From contig NZ_JPIM01000028.1 of the NCBI RefSeq assembly GCF_000735195.1, forward strand, positions 1 through 42,706: a DNA stretch of 42,706 bases, given 5' to 3'. Positions 25,345-35,000 of the stretch are shown piece after piece (position 1 is the stretch's first letter; each line of letters begins with the position of its first letter). The position numbers and the translations under genes were made by a program. Source of the DNA: Chloroflexus sp. MS-G. Lineage in GTDB: Bacteria; Chloroflexota; Chloroflexia; Chloroflexales; Chloroflexaceae. The notes beneath the pieces are model-generated. The model did not search any database and was not told the origin of the DNA. It saw only the letters and a program-made list of their open reading frames with translations.

Positions 25345-27282
25345 TTACTTGGTGAAGAGGTTCATATCAATGTGCTCCCAGGTCGGGCTGGCAACGACGA
25401 AGGCCTGAATCTTGCCTTCCTTACCTGCTTCGATCACTGTTTGCACTTCAGCACCAGCACCTAGTGTCTCGCTACCCAACACGTCCACTTCACCGGTCAG
25501 CAACTGTGCAACGGCCTGGTTAGTGTCGGCGATGAACTTGATAATCACCTTCTTGACCTTGACCTCACCCTTGTAGTAATTGGGGTTCGCCTCAAAGGTC
25601 ATGCTCTGGCCCTTAACCCACTCCTTGAGGATGTAGGGGCCATTGCTCAGCGGACGCTCGATAATCTCGGGCAAGGTCTGCCACTCGGCTGCCGGAACGT
25701 CGGCCAGCTTGCGGCCATCGCTCAAGACCTGATGCGACGGATAGGCACCCAGACCGGCGCCGGCGAAATAGGTCGGCCACTGTACACCAGGGTGGAAGGT
25801 AACAGTGTACTCGGTGTCGCTCTTGAAGTCAATGCTCTTGATCGAGTTGCAGTAGGTGAGCGACGTAGCACCTGAATCCGGATCACAGTTGATCTTGTAA
25901 GCCAGCTCGAAATCGGCTTTCTTCAACGGCTCACCATCTTCCCACTTGATGCCCGAAATCCACTTGTCGGTGACGGTCAATTGCTTCATCTTGACCGTAC
26001 CACCCTGATAGGTGATCGTCTCACCATCGGCAGTGGTAATCTCGACACCCGGCGCCAGCGGAACTGCCTCACCATCGGTATTCCAGACGATGTCGCCTTC
26101 CTTAACTTCGACATCAACATTGGTAGCGCGGCCACTTTCGATGGTTGAGAGACCATCCAGACCCACCGGCTGGTAGTCGTAGTCATAGCTGGTCGTTGCC
26201 GGAACACCGAGCAGTTGCGAAGCAACCCGCTGTACGGCAGCACTCTCGATCAGGCTCCACATCGTTTGTGGCTCTTGAGTGAAGCCCAACACAAGCGTGT
26301 CGCCCTCGGTCAACTCCCACTCATCGGCGTTCGCCGTGTAGTACTCAGTTGGGTTTGGCTTGAAGTTCTTGAGCCGGTTGGTCGCAGCATACGCCTCTAG
26401 CCGATTGAAGAGCGGCAGGCTCACCATATCTTTGGTGAATTCCTCCTGCACGATGGCGTACTGGCGAATACGCTCGGCCCGATCAAGGGTATTGTTGGCA
26501 GCAATAATCGCCCGGCTGGCCCGCTCGTTGCACCAACCCATATAGTTTTGACCCTCCCAGTTATTCGAGGGGAGCGGAATCTGATTACAGGCGTAGAGCG
26601 TCTGACCACCGGGATCAGCCTGACCGACCCAAGCGAAGGCGCCCAGCTCGAAATCGCGGCGCCGCAAACCGGTGCTGCTGCCGAACCACCACGAAGCTGG
26701 CGCATACGTCGGAATAATCTGGATACCACATGCCTGCATCTGGCGAATAAAGACAGCCGACCAGGTCTGGCGGAACTGGGCATTCGTCGTCGTGAAGCGC
26801 AACGACAGCGGTTCACCGTTAGCATTGCTGCGGATCGGTTCACCCGTCCAACCTGCTTCCTCTAGCAGTTGCTTGCCCTTCTCTGGATCGAACGGATAGA
26901 CGGTAATGTTCTCCTTGGCTGCTGCCCAGTGCGCTTTCGGCAGGAAGGTGTCCATCAGCAGTTCCTGCTGCTGCTCAGGCGTGAGATAGGGGTAAACCGA
27001 AGCGATCAGCTCTGGGCGATTGGTGCAGTAGGCAATTGCCCGGCGCACACGGATGTCACTCAAAATCGGGTGTGGTGTGGTGTACGGCTCTGGAGCAACC
27101 GCCTCAGTGACTACGACCGTCTCAACAACCGTTTCACGGACTGGCTCGGCCGTCTGTACCACGACCACCGTCTCACGGATGACCTGTGGCTGCGCAGCAC
27201 CGCCACCACATGCGGCCAGAACGGGAATGATCATTGCCATCACCATCACGATGGCAACAGCGCGTTTAGTAAAGCTAACCAT
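25345..27282 (-). CDS. Peptide-binding lipoprotein (SBP_bac_5), apparently circularly permuted
   Basis: 645 residues. A lipoprotein signal ends in VLAAC (lipidated Cys25), followed by a Val/Thr/Glu-rich linker to about 68. Residues 69-322 then match what is normally the C-terminal half of family 5 binding proteins: PILSDIRVRRAIAYCTNRPEL, a LLEEAGW helix, and the closing VSLPLFNRLEAYAATNRLKNF. Residues 325-645 match the normal N-terminal half: TLVLGFTQEPQTMWSLIESA, KWEDGEPLKKADFELAY, SNGPYILKEW, ANPNYYKGE and LLTGEVDV, ending at HIDMNLFTK, where a standard protein would continue into HPILSD. The order is inverted with the frame intact. AGGAGG precedes the ATG. First gene of the importer operon. 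Confidence 0.92.
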   Translation of the reverse strand: MVSFTKRAVAIVMVMAMIIPVLAACGGGAAQPQVIRETVVVVQTAEPVRETVVETVVVTEAVAPEPYTTPHPILSDIRVRRAIAYCTNRPELIASVYPYLTPEQQQELLMDTFLPKAHWAAAKENITVYPFDPEKGKQLLEEAGWTGEPIRSNANGEPLSLRFTTTNAQFRQTWSAVFIRQMQACGIQIIPTYAPASWWFGSSTGLRRRDFELGAFAWVGQADPGGQTLYACNQIPLPSNNWEGQNYMGWCNERASRAIIAANNTLDRAERIRQYAIVQEEFTKDMVSLPLFNRLEAYAATNRLKNFKPNPTEYYTANADEWELTEGDTLVLGFTQEPQTMWSLIESAAVQRVASQLLGVPATTSYDYDYQPVGLDGLSTIESGRATNVDVEVKEGDIVWNTDGEAVPLAPGVEITTADGETITYQGGTVKMKQLTVTDKWISGIKWEDGEPLKKADFELAYKINCDPDSGATSLTYCNSIKSIDFKSDTEYTVTFHPGVQWPTYFAGAGLGAYPSHQVLSDGRKLADVPAAEWQTLPEIIERPLSNGPYILKEWVKGQSMTFEANPNYYKGEVKVKKVIIKFIADTNQAVAQLLTGEVDVLGSETLGAGAEVQTVIEAGKEGKIQAFVVASPTWEHIDMNLFTK

Positions 27283-27446
27283 CTGTGTGTGTCCTCCTTG
27301 TATTCGAGGGCAACGAAACCAACGATTTCCAGCCTCTTTTCGCTACGGTAGTCGAACCGCGCCATTGCGTTTACTCTTTGCCGCGCACCTCCTTTCCAGA
27401 ATCTACATGCCGCTTATCCGGTTGCACTATCAATTTAGATGTTGAG

Positions 27447-27476
27447 ATAATACAAACCTGCTTTTTGCGGACTGAA
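27447..27476 (-). promoter_or_regulatory. Weak promoter candidate for importer operon
   Basis: Read leftward, TATTAT (27452-27447) serves as -10 and TTCAGT (27476-27471) as a poor -35 with an 18-bp spacer. It lies about 165 bp from the start codon, so a long leader would result. Confidence 0.25.
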
Positions 27477-27617
27477 TAGCGTGAGGCGTGGTGCAACGAC
27501 AACTACCGATTGTTGAAGAGACTGTACATCGTTAGGCGGGATTATACTCGTTGTGTTTGCGACTGTCAACCGAAAAACTTCCTGATTTATAGCAGGGTAT
27601 TTTTGTAAGTGTTTGTC

Positions 27618-27646
27618 TTGCGCGTCACTATCGGCCATGCTATGAT
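27618..27646 (+). promoter_or_regulatory. Promoter candidate for maf operon, extended -10
   Basis: TATGAT at 27641-27646 is a 5-of-6 -10 box with TGC immediately upstream (extended -10). TTGCGC at 27618-27623 is a partial -35 at a 17-bp spacer. The start codon of maf is 35 bp downstream. Confidence 0.5.
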
Positions 27647-27680
27647 TGAGGTCGTCATAGAACGTCACAACAGGAGGGTT

Positions 27681-28403
27681 ATGCGTTCGCTCATCCTGGC
27701 TTCAGCGTCGCCACGCCGACGTGAATTACTCGGCCAACTTGGGGTTTCGTATACCTGTCTGGTCAGTCAGGTTGAAGACTATCCGGCGCCACCACCGCCT
27801 GACTTGGTCGAACATCTACCGGCGTTACCGCTTGCGTTGCCATTGGAAGCGCATCCAACCCTGGTTGCCTGGCGTAAAGCTGCTGATGTCAGTCAACAAC
27901 ACCCTGATGCAATCGTTTTGGCTGCCGATACCGAAGTTGCAATTGATGGAACAGTTTTGGGTAAGCCACAGAATCAAGATCATGCGATAGCGATGCTTCG
28001 TCGGCTGGCCGGTCGTACCCATACCGTTCTTACCGGTCTGTGCATCGTAATGCATCCCGATATGGGGACTGAGGGGTTCATCTACGATCAACGACGGGTG
28101 CTATTTGATCTGGTGGTCAGCCGGGTCACGATGCGTTCTTTATCCGAGGATGAAATTGCCGCGTATGTTGCATCAGGCGAATCGCTCGATAAGGCTGGCG
28201 GATATGGCCTGCAAAGTGGCGGTGCTGCACTGATTGCTGCCATCGACGGTAGCTACACCAATGTAGTAGGATTACCGTTACCAGCAGTAGCCAGGTTGTT
28301 ACAGGTTGCCGGTATACAACCTCCTATCGACCCAGAACAGGCATATCACGCATGGCTGCGCAATCAAGGAAAGGAACCACCGCCATGGTCAATTCAACCG
28401 TAA
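27681..28403 (+). CDS. maf: Maf-like nucleotide pyrophosphatase
   Basis: 240 residues from the ATG at 27681, with AGGAGG three bases upstream; the frame is open to 27609 but the family starts here (LILASASPRRRELL). Further motifs are LAADTEVAIDGTVLGKP and SGESLDKAGGYGLQ. Maf proteins hydrolyse non-canonical or damaged nucleoside triphosphates to monophosphates in the cytoplasm. A C-terminal tail of about 30 residues (PPIDPEQAYHAWLRNQ onward) goes beyond the usual end. The last 19 bases overlap the response regulator gene, so the two are co-expressed. Confidence 0.93.
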   Translation: MRSLILASASPRRRELLGQLGVSYTCLVSQVEDYPAPPPPDLVEHLPALPLALPLEAHPTLVAWRKAADVSQQHPDAIVLAADTEVAIDGTVLGKPQNQDHAIAMLRRLAGRTHTVLTGLCIVMHPDMGTEGFIYDQRRVLFDLVVSRVTMRSLSEDEIAAYVASGESLDKAGGYGLQSGGAALIAAIDGSYTNVVGLPLPAVARLLQVAGIQPPIDPEQAYHAWLRNQGKEPPPWSIQP

Positions 28404-29128
28404 GACTACTGGTTGTTGATGATCATCCACTGTTTCGCCAGGGAGTACGGTGGGCGCTGGCAAACGAACCGGACATCCAGATTGTTGGCGAGGCGGCGAA
28501 TGGTGAAGAAGCATTACATTGGCTGGCACAGGTTGATGCCGGTCACGAACCGAATGTGATGCTCGTTGACCTGAACTTGCCCGGCATGAGTGGTTTAGAG
28601 CTAACACGCCAGATTCGTCGCCAGTACCCCAGCATCGCCGTAGTAATGTTGAGTATGCACGAGAGTGATGAAGCAGCGTTTAATGCGCTGCGCGCCGGTG
28701 CAGCAGCGTACCGTTCAAAAGATATTAAACCAGCAGCACTCGCCGAAACGCTGCGGCGGGTGGCCTACGGTGAATACGTGATCAACGATGTTTTGCTGGA
28801 AGAACCGCGTGTTGCAAGCCGAATCCTGTCGCAGTTTCGTAATTTGCCGCAAGTGCAGACAGTAGGCGGTGATCCCAGTTTACAGGTCTTTACCCCCCTG
28901 AGTGAACGTGAGATCGAAGTGCTTGAACGCATTGCTGCCGGGCATAGCAACAAAGAGATCGCTGATGAGCTAGGGATCAGTACGCAGACAGTAAAAAACC
29001 ATATTTCATCAATTCTCCGTAAACTGTCACTCAATGACCGAACCCAGGCGGTGATCCTCGCACTGCGTCGTGGCTGGATTGAGACTCCGCAGCAGATTCA
29101 GTCGGGCAGCGGTGAAGATGAAGAATAG
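28385..29128 (+). CDS. NarL/LuxR-family response regulator, orphan
   Basis: 247 residues from the ATG at 28385. Receiver: VVDDHPLF (D12, D13), phospho-acceptor D62 (LVDLNLPGMSG), S90 and K112. The LuxR-type helix-turn-helix LSEREIEVLERIAAGHSNKEIADELGISTQTVKNH occupies about 175-240. There is no kinase gene adjacent and the start lies inside the maf gene. Likely a DNA-binding regulator activated by an unlinked kinase. An internal linker of about 40 residues and an acidic end (SGEDEE) are noted. Confidence 0.94.
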   Translation: MVNSTVRLLVVDDHPLFRQGVRWALANEPDIQIVGEAANGEEALHWLAQVDAGHEPNVMLVDLNLPGMSGLELTRQIRRQYPSIAVVMLSMHESDEAAFNALRAGAAAYRSKDIKPAALAETLRRVAYGEYVINDVLLEEPRVASRILSQFRNLPQVQTVGGDPSLQVFTPLSEREIEVLERIAAGHSNKEIADELGISTQTVKNHISSILRKLSLNDRTQAVILALRRGWIETPQQIQSGSGEDEE

Positions 29129-29171
29129 ACTGTTTTACGGCTACCACAAGATAGGAGAGAGGGAAAGACGC

Positions 29172-29837
29172 TCACTGCGCCTGTGGCTGTATCAATACCT
29201 CACTATCGTTACGTACCTGATTAACGGCCTTGCTAACCGGATAACATCGTAACGCAATCGGTGGCGGCGTAAGACAAAGTTTATAGAGCTGCTGAATATC
29301 ACTTGTCGGATACAACCAGACTGCATCGAGATCGGGTGGCACAATAACCGGCATGCGGTCGTGAATTGGCGCCACCACTTCATTGGCCTTAGTGGTCAAA
29401 ATTGTGCAACTCTCTATGAGCGAGCCATCAGGCGCACGCCACTGCTCCCACACACCGGCAAATGCTATCAGAGCATCATCACTAGGGGTAAAGTAAAAAG
29501 GTTGTTTACCATCTGGCAGTGTTTGCCATTCGTAAAAGCCCGAGGCAGGGATCAAACAACGCCGCCGCTGAAAAGCCGTCCGAAACGACGGCTTTTCAAG
29601 GATCGTTTCACTCCGCGCATTGATCAAACGATTACCGATACTGGCATCTTTTGCCCACGCCGGTATCAATCCCCAACGTAATGAAACGAGTTCGCGATGG
29701 CCGTCGATCTCACGCACAGCGACAACTGCCTGTGTAGGGGCGATATTGTAGCGCGGTTTCAGATCAAATGGCGGTTCGACTGCAAAACGATCTGATAGCT
29801 TTCCAGGCGAAACCGCAAGCGTGTACCGTCCACACAT
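29172..29837 (-). CDS. SRAP-domain protein (HMCES/YedK family)
   Basis: 221 residues from the ATG at 29837, chosen so that Cys2 (MCGRYTL) becomes the N-terminal residue after Met removal, as the family requires; AAGG lies upstream. Other conserved parts are RYNIAPTQ, LRWGLIPAWAKD, INARSET, RCLIPASGFYEW (catalytic-region Glu) and PIHDRMPVI (His). The family forms a covalent crosslink with abasic sites in single-stranded DNA to protect them. Convergent with the 28385 regulator. Confidence 0.94.
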   Translation of the reverse strand: MCGRYTLAVSPGKLSDRFAVEPPFDLKPRYNIAPTQAVVAVREIDGHRELVSLRWGLIPAWAKDASIGNRLINARSETILEKPSFRTAFQRRRCLIPASGFYEWQTLPDGKQPFYFTPSDDALIAFAGVWEQWRAPDGSLIESCTILTTKANEVVAPIHDRMPVIVPPDLDAVWLYPTSDIQQLYKLCLTPPPIALRCYPVSKAVNQVRNDSEVLIQPQAQ

Positions 29838-29885
29838 GATCAAGCCTTTTGATGAGAAAACGCGGTCAGCGATAACCGATGAAGC

Positions 29886-30284
29886 TCAAGATTCATCCTT
29901 ATCGAGCCGAGTCGTCTCACCGGTAGCGGGTGGCGGTGATTGCATTTGCTTAATAAACTCAGCCAGTTGTTCATTAAGCTGGGCAATCCCGCGGGCCAGC
30001 GTTTGTTGAAGTTCTTGGGCCGCCTGGCTCTGCTGGAGTTGATGTAGCGTTTGTTGACCACGTTCGGCCAGCTCGTGCACACGCGGATGTTCCGCAATCG
30101 TCTTGACTGCCGTTTGCACCTGTTCGCCAAGTGTGCGCAACCCACTGAGCAGTTCGTGTTGCACTTGCCGAGCGCGCTCGCTTTCAAGGGCACTCCGCAA
30201 AGCAGTTTCGATGCGCTGACCCAGCTCACGAAGCTCTGCACCGAGATCAGGCGACTGATCGGGCTGTTGTTCAGGTTGACTCAT
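29886..30284 (-). CDS. Small Gln/Glu-rich helical protein, function unknown
   Basis: 132 residues from the ATG at 30284, with AAGGAG upstream. The sequence is nearly all amphipathic helix with regular heptad-like hydrophobics (ELRELGQRIETALRSAL, LLSGLRTLGEQVQTAVKTI, LHQLQQSQAAQELQQTLAR), suggesting a coiled coil or helical bundle. No signal peptide or TM segment. I do not recognise a family with certainty. It lies 48 bp upstream of the SRAP gene and may share its transcript. Confidence 0.7.
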   Translation of the reverse strand: MSQPEQQPDQSPDLGAELRELGQRIETALRSALESERARQVQHELLSGLRTLGEQVQTAVKTIAEHPRVHELAERGQQTLHQLQQSQAAQELQQTLARGIAQLNEQLAEFIKQMQSPPPATGETTRLDKDES

Positions 30285-30317
30285 ACGTTTGCTCCTTGTC
30301 TTACTCCTCTTACATCT

Positions 30318-30323
30318 AGTATA
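30318..30323 (-). promoter_or_regulatory. -10 box candidate upstream of 30284 gene
   Basis: Read leftward this is TATACT, 5 of 6 to the consensus, 33 bp before the start codon in the 70-bp gap. No good -35 is visible. Confidence 0.3.
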
Positions 30324-30354
30324 GAAGACGAAGGACAACACCCATGTGTTGCAC

Positions 30355-31071
30355 TTAGCGTCGTCGGCGTAACAACAACCAGAGACTGCCAACAACCGCC
30401 AGCACCCCCAGCGCTGGCGGCGCACCCCGAGCCGGACCGTGGCCCAGTAATGCAGCCAGATCAGCGATTCCAGTGCGATAGGCACCAGCGCTCTGCGCAG
30501 GAAGGGCAATCTGAGCCGTCACATACTGGCGGCGGCGGGCAATAGCGTATAAGTGAGCGAGGGGCGGCGCTAGTTCACCATCACCAGGAAGGAGATCGGT
30601 CAGGTCAGCGCGGAAGAGTGCCAGTGGCAGAAGAGGATCAACCTGATCGCTAACAAGGATACGGCGAATAAGAGCTGCGTGTGTTCGTTGCAGCGGATGG
30701 GTCGGTGCTGGTGTCCGCATTCCAACCAGAACATCCTGGCCGGTATACGCTGCCAGCAAACGTTCGAGCGCCAGGGTTGATGGTGGAGCAGTCGCTTCAA
30801 ACGCCAGAATCATCTCATTGCTTGTCAGTGAGCATGCATCGCGCAGCAGGTAGGCGGCACGACGCGGCTGAGAATGATATGTGGCATATACGAGTGGCCG
30901 GGTCGTAGCTAGGCGAGTAGCGACGGCAGATGCCGGTGGGGTGGCAGCGATAATAATTTCGTGGTGACGGCTATAGCGAGCAGCAGCAATGTGCGCAGCC
31001 ATAACCGCTCGTTCGAGATGGGTACCGTCGATCGCAGAAATGACAACTGACAACGTATCAATGGCAGACAC
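30355..31071 (-). CDS. Uncharacterised protein with C-terminal membrane anchor
   Basis: 238 residues if it starts at the GTG at 31071, which has GGAGG at good spacing; a start at 31146 lacks one. The N-terminal TLSVVISAIDGTHLERAVMAA and EIIIAATPP faintly recall a glycosyltransferase-A fold, but no DxD region is evident, so no function is assigned. The C-terminus is one hydrophobic helix ending in LLLRRRR, preceded by a Gly/Pro/Ala stretch, like a tail anchor or a sorting-type tail. High Ala/Leu/Arg content is consistent with real coding in this genome. Confidence 0.6.
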   Translation of the reverse strand: MSAIDTLSVVISAIDGTHLERAVMAAHIAAARYSRHHEIIIAATPPASAVATRLATTRPLVYATYHSQPRRAAYLLRDACSLTSNEMILAFEATAPPSTLALERLLAAYTGQDVLVGMRTPAPTHPLQRTHAALIRRILVSDQVDPLLPLALFRADLTDLLPGDGELAPPLAHLYAIARRRQYVTAQIALPAQSAGAYRTGIADLAALLGHGPARGAPPALGVLAVVGSLWLLLRRRR

Positions 31072-31196
31072 TGAGGACCTCCGCGATGAGTAATGTTGTT
31101 GGTAGTATACCGCAACTTGCCCACAATGAGAAAGGTGTAGGTTCAACCCCTGGTGATTTTCAACGTTTTCAGGTTTTAGTTGTGCTCATCGATGAC
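31072..31196. other. Gene-free DNA before the tandem repeat
   Basis: No coding or regulatory pattern is recognised here; the leftward 30355 gene should have its promoter in this stretch. Confidence 0.4.
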
Positions 31197-31666
31197 CGTC
31201 TTCCCCCCGCTTTCCTGGGAGCGCAGGCCTCCGGCCCGCATTGGGTTAGGATGGCCGCTCTCGATTGGCGTGCCAGCCCACCACCCCGTCCCGCGTCAGC
31301 GGGGGTGTCGCCCCCCAATGCGCCGACGAACGTGAGACAGTGATACGACAGCGGGCTGGGCGCAAGGCACCATCGGAACCAGCCAAACGTCTTCCCCCGC
31401 TTTCCTGGGAGCGCGGGCCTCCGGCCCGCATTGGGTAGGATGGCAGCTATTGACTGGCGTGCCAGCCCACCACCCCGTCCCGCGTCAGCGGGGGTGTCGC
31501 CCCCAATGCGCCGACGAGCGTGATGCAGTGATACAACAGCGGGCTGGGCGCAAGGCACCATCGGAACCAGCCAAACGTCTTCCCCCCGCTTTCCTGGGAG
31601 CGCGGGCCTCCGGCCCGCATTGGGTAGGATGGCCACTATCGATTGGCGTGCCAGCCCACTACCCCG
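31197..31666. repeat. Tandem intergenic repeat, about 2.5 copies of 188-191 bp
   Basis: Copies begin with CGTCTTCCCCC at 31197, 31388 and 31576; the last ends near 31666. Each contains a GC-rich inverted repeat GCGGGCC-TCC-GGCCCGC (with a G-to-A mismatch in the first copy) and CGTCAGCGGGGGTGTCGCCCCC. Copies are nearly identical, with small indels. An open frame across it on the minus strand (PNAGRRPALPGKRG repeated) arises from the repeat and is not a gene. It is too long and has too few copies to be CRISPR. Confidence 0.9.
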
Positions 31667-31763
31667 CTCCGTCTCATCCCCATTCCATAAGGAAGATAAA
31701 CAAAACGTCATCGCAGCAATGACTCAGATGAAGAATTTTTAATTGTTGATCAGAAAATTCTGC

Positions 31764-31792
31764 TTGACAAATACGTTTAATCAGTTTACCCT
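31764..31792 (+). promoter_or_regulatory. Promoter candidate for subtilase
   Basis: A perfect TTGACA (31764-31769) and a poor -10, TACCCT (31787-31792), are spaced 17 bp, about 260 bp before the subtilase start. The rest of 31667-32053 shows only a 7-bp hairpin near 31853-31873. Confidence 0.35.
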
Positions 31793-32053
31793 TTTGCCTG
31801 CAAATCTCCATCTCACCTCAGCTTATCTTGCCAGCGACGTTGCTGCTGAGTGTGCAGAGTGCATCCAACACTCTGACGTGTTGCTGTGCGCTATCTGAAC
31901 ACTCATCTCACCCATGCGTCAGCATTTTGGAGGATTACGCACGTCCTAGAAAAGGAGGAATTCGCAACTCACAAAGTAGTGATCAGCGTTTGTTGCACCA
32001 ACCAGTGTGATAGCCTGTTCGTTTGGTAGTATCATTGACAAGCTGAGGAGTGT

Positions 32054-35000
32054 ATGAGATCGATCACGAAACGTCATCTATTTGCGATGATCATAAGCAT
32101 TGGCCTTACCATAGCTCTCGTTGCCCCATCCGCTGCACAACCGCCACGTCCGCTACCAAACATTGAAGCTCTACGTCTGGAAGAACCGGCGATGCTTGAA
32201 GGCCGGTCTCTCGTTCTTTCTCCCAGTCTCATTGGGGCTAGCGGTCGGCAAGAGGTTGTCATTCGCTTGAGCGAAAATCCGACAGCACGTGTACCTGAGG
32301 GGGCTGCGCAAGCAGCACAACTCCAACGCATTACCCAGCAGCAAGAGCGCGTATTGGCACGCTTACGAACTATCGATCCAACCCTGACCGAACTGGCCCG
32401 GTTGCGGGTGGCATTGAATGCGGTTATTGTTGAGGTTGATGGTGCAGCGTTACCGGCGCTGGCTCGTGACACTGAAGTGGTGCGTATTAATCCAGTCGTG
32501 AATTATGAACGGGAAACGCAACCACCGATGGAGACGGTACCATACATCGGGGCTACACCTGAGGTGCAAGCTGCTGGTTATCGGGGCAAAGGTGTACGGG
32601 TGGCTGTACTCGATAGCGGTATTGACTATACACATGCCGCGTTTGGTGGCCCTGGGACGCTGGCAGCCTATCAGGCAGCCTACGGGACAAGCCCTGCCGA
32701 TCCACGTAACAAGACTCTCGATGGCCTGTTTCCGACCGATCGCGTGAAGGGCGGTTACGACTTTGTTGGCGAAGTCTGGCCAAATGGGCCCCTGATGCCT
32801 GATCCTGATCCGATTGATTGTGGCGCGCCTGGATTGAGCAGCGGCACGTGTGCTGGCGGTCACGGTACCCATGTCGCCGACATTATCGGTGGTGAGCAAG
32901 GAGTTGCACCAGAAGTTGATCTTTTTGCGGTGAAGGTCTGTTCAGCGGTCTCTTCATCGTGCAGCGGGGTTGCCATCTTGCAAGGTCTCGATTGGGTTGC
33001 CGATCCTAACGGTGACGGGGTAACCGATGATCGGATGCACATTGTGAACATGTCGCTTGGGGCTGCGTATGGGCAAAACTATGACGATGATTCCGCCATT
33101 GCGGTTGATAATCTGCAACCGCTTGGCATCCTAGTCGTCGCTTCAGCCGGCAATAGTGCGGATCGTCCGTACATTACCGGTACCCCGGCCGGCGCTCGAA
33201 CCGCCCTCTCGGTAGCACAGACGGCTGTGCCGAGCGATGCCTCGTACCCGATTACCGTCCTTAGTACGACAGTCTACGGAGTAGCCCAACCGTGGGCACC
33301 GATTCCCAATACGCCCGTAAGTGGAACACTGGTATACGGTCAGGCATTGGGAAACGCGCTCGGCTGTACAGCGTATTCACCTGGTTCATTGACCGGGCAA
33401 ATCCTGTTGGTTGATCGGGGTGTCTGTGCGATCAGTATCAAGGGCTCAAACGGTGCTGCCGCTGGTGCAGTGGCAGTGATTGTAGCTAACAACGTTGCCG
33501 GTGCAGTACCGCCTGTTTTTGGCTTTGGCGGTGGTACACCTACCGTACCGGTACTCTCAATTACACAGGCTGCTGGCAATACGCTTAAAGCGCGCACCGG
33601 AAATACTACTACGATTGGTTTTGATACGCCGTTCAGTAATGCCGGCAGTGTGGTTGGTACCTCGTCACGTGGGCCAACGTTAGGGCAAATGACCTACGGC
33701 AATCAGATCATGTACGGTCAAATCATTAAGCCCGAAATCGGCGCCCCTGGAGCATCCATTTCAGCAGTAGCCGGTAGTGGTACTGGGGTGGCGCCGTTTG
33801 GTGGTACTTCCGGTGCAGCCCCAATGGTGGCCGGAGCGGCTGCACTACTGTACAATGCGTCGAACTGGAGCCTCTCACCGTGGGAATTGAAAGCGCGCTT
33901 GATCAACACTGCTGAAACGAATATCTACAACGGTCCACCGGCCTTCCTCGGCCCAGCGCTGGCTCCTATCACACGCATTGGCGGTGGCGAAGTACGCATT
34001 AACCGGGCAATTGCCGCGCAGGCCAGCGCCTGGGAGCTTTCAAATGGAGCGGCAACGATTTCGTTTGGATTAGTTGATGCGACACGTAATCCGACAACGC
34101 TGCGCCGGACGATTGTTGTCCGTAACTATGGTGATACACCTCTCACCTACACCATCACGCCCACGTTCCGCTATAGCAACGATGCAGCCAGTGGAGCAGT
34201 GACACCGAGTACCTCTGTTTCTACAATTACGGTACCACCACGTAGTCGGCGTACCTTTACCCTGACCCTGCGTATCGATCCAACGAAACTACCAACCTGG
34301 GTCTTGAATTCAGGAACAAATGGCGGGAACGGAGCGGCACTAACTGACGTTGAATATGATGGCTACCTGGTGCTTGATGCGGCAGGTACGACCAACGACT
34401 TAACCATGCCATGGCATGTCATACCACGTGCAGCGGGAACCGTTAGTGCACCAACTTCAGTGCGCGCTACCACAACCAGCCCCGCCACTGCCCGCTTAAC
34501 CAACACCGGCGCTAATCCGGTGAGTGTCGATCCGTTTACGCTAATCGGTGAAAATCCGTTTGTGACAGCATCACCTGGCGCCGGCATACAAATGCCGCCA
34601 ATGGATTTGCGCTACGTTGGTGTGCGAGCTTTCAGTATCCCAGGTTTCTGCCCGGCAAATAGCCCGATCGTTCAGTTTGCAGTGACTACCCACCAGCGAA
34701 TCACTCATTCAAACTATCCGGTGGAGATAGACCTGCTCTTCGATACCGACCGCGATGGGACACCCGACTATGTTGGCTTTACAGCAGAATTGAGTCTACC
34801 ATCGGGAGCATTTGCGGCTGATGGCCGGAATGCTTTCTTTGTTGGCCCATTGGCTGGTCCGTACAGCGCCTTCTTCTTCACCGGCCACGCTACCAACAGC
34901 GCGAACACTGTCCTGACGATGTGCGGAAGTCAGATCGGTGTTACCAGCCTTGGTCAGCAGATCAATGTTGATGCCTATACCTACGACAATTACTTTACCG

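Larger units (their letters stand above)
27283..27680. other. Divergent promoter region, 398 bp
   Basis: No gene is seen between the leftward importer operon and the rightward maf operon. It holds the promoter candidates at 27447-27476 (leftward) and 27618-27646 (rightward). Confidence 0.55.

Noticed and set aside
31197..31666. CRISPR array
   Set aside because: Units are about 190 bp with no short repeat/spacer alternation and fewer than three copies.
31169..31711. Minus-strand open frame of 180 residues with repeated PNAGRRPALPGKRG
   Set aside because: It is wholly explained by the tandem nucleotide repeat, has no ribosome-binding site, and its repeat units change frame relation through indels.
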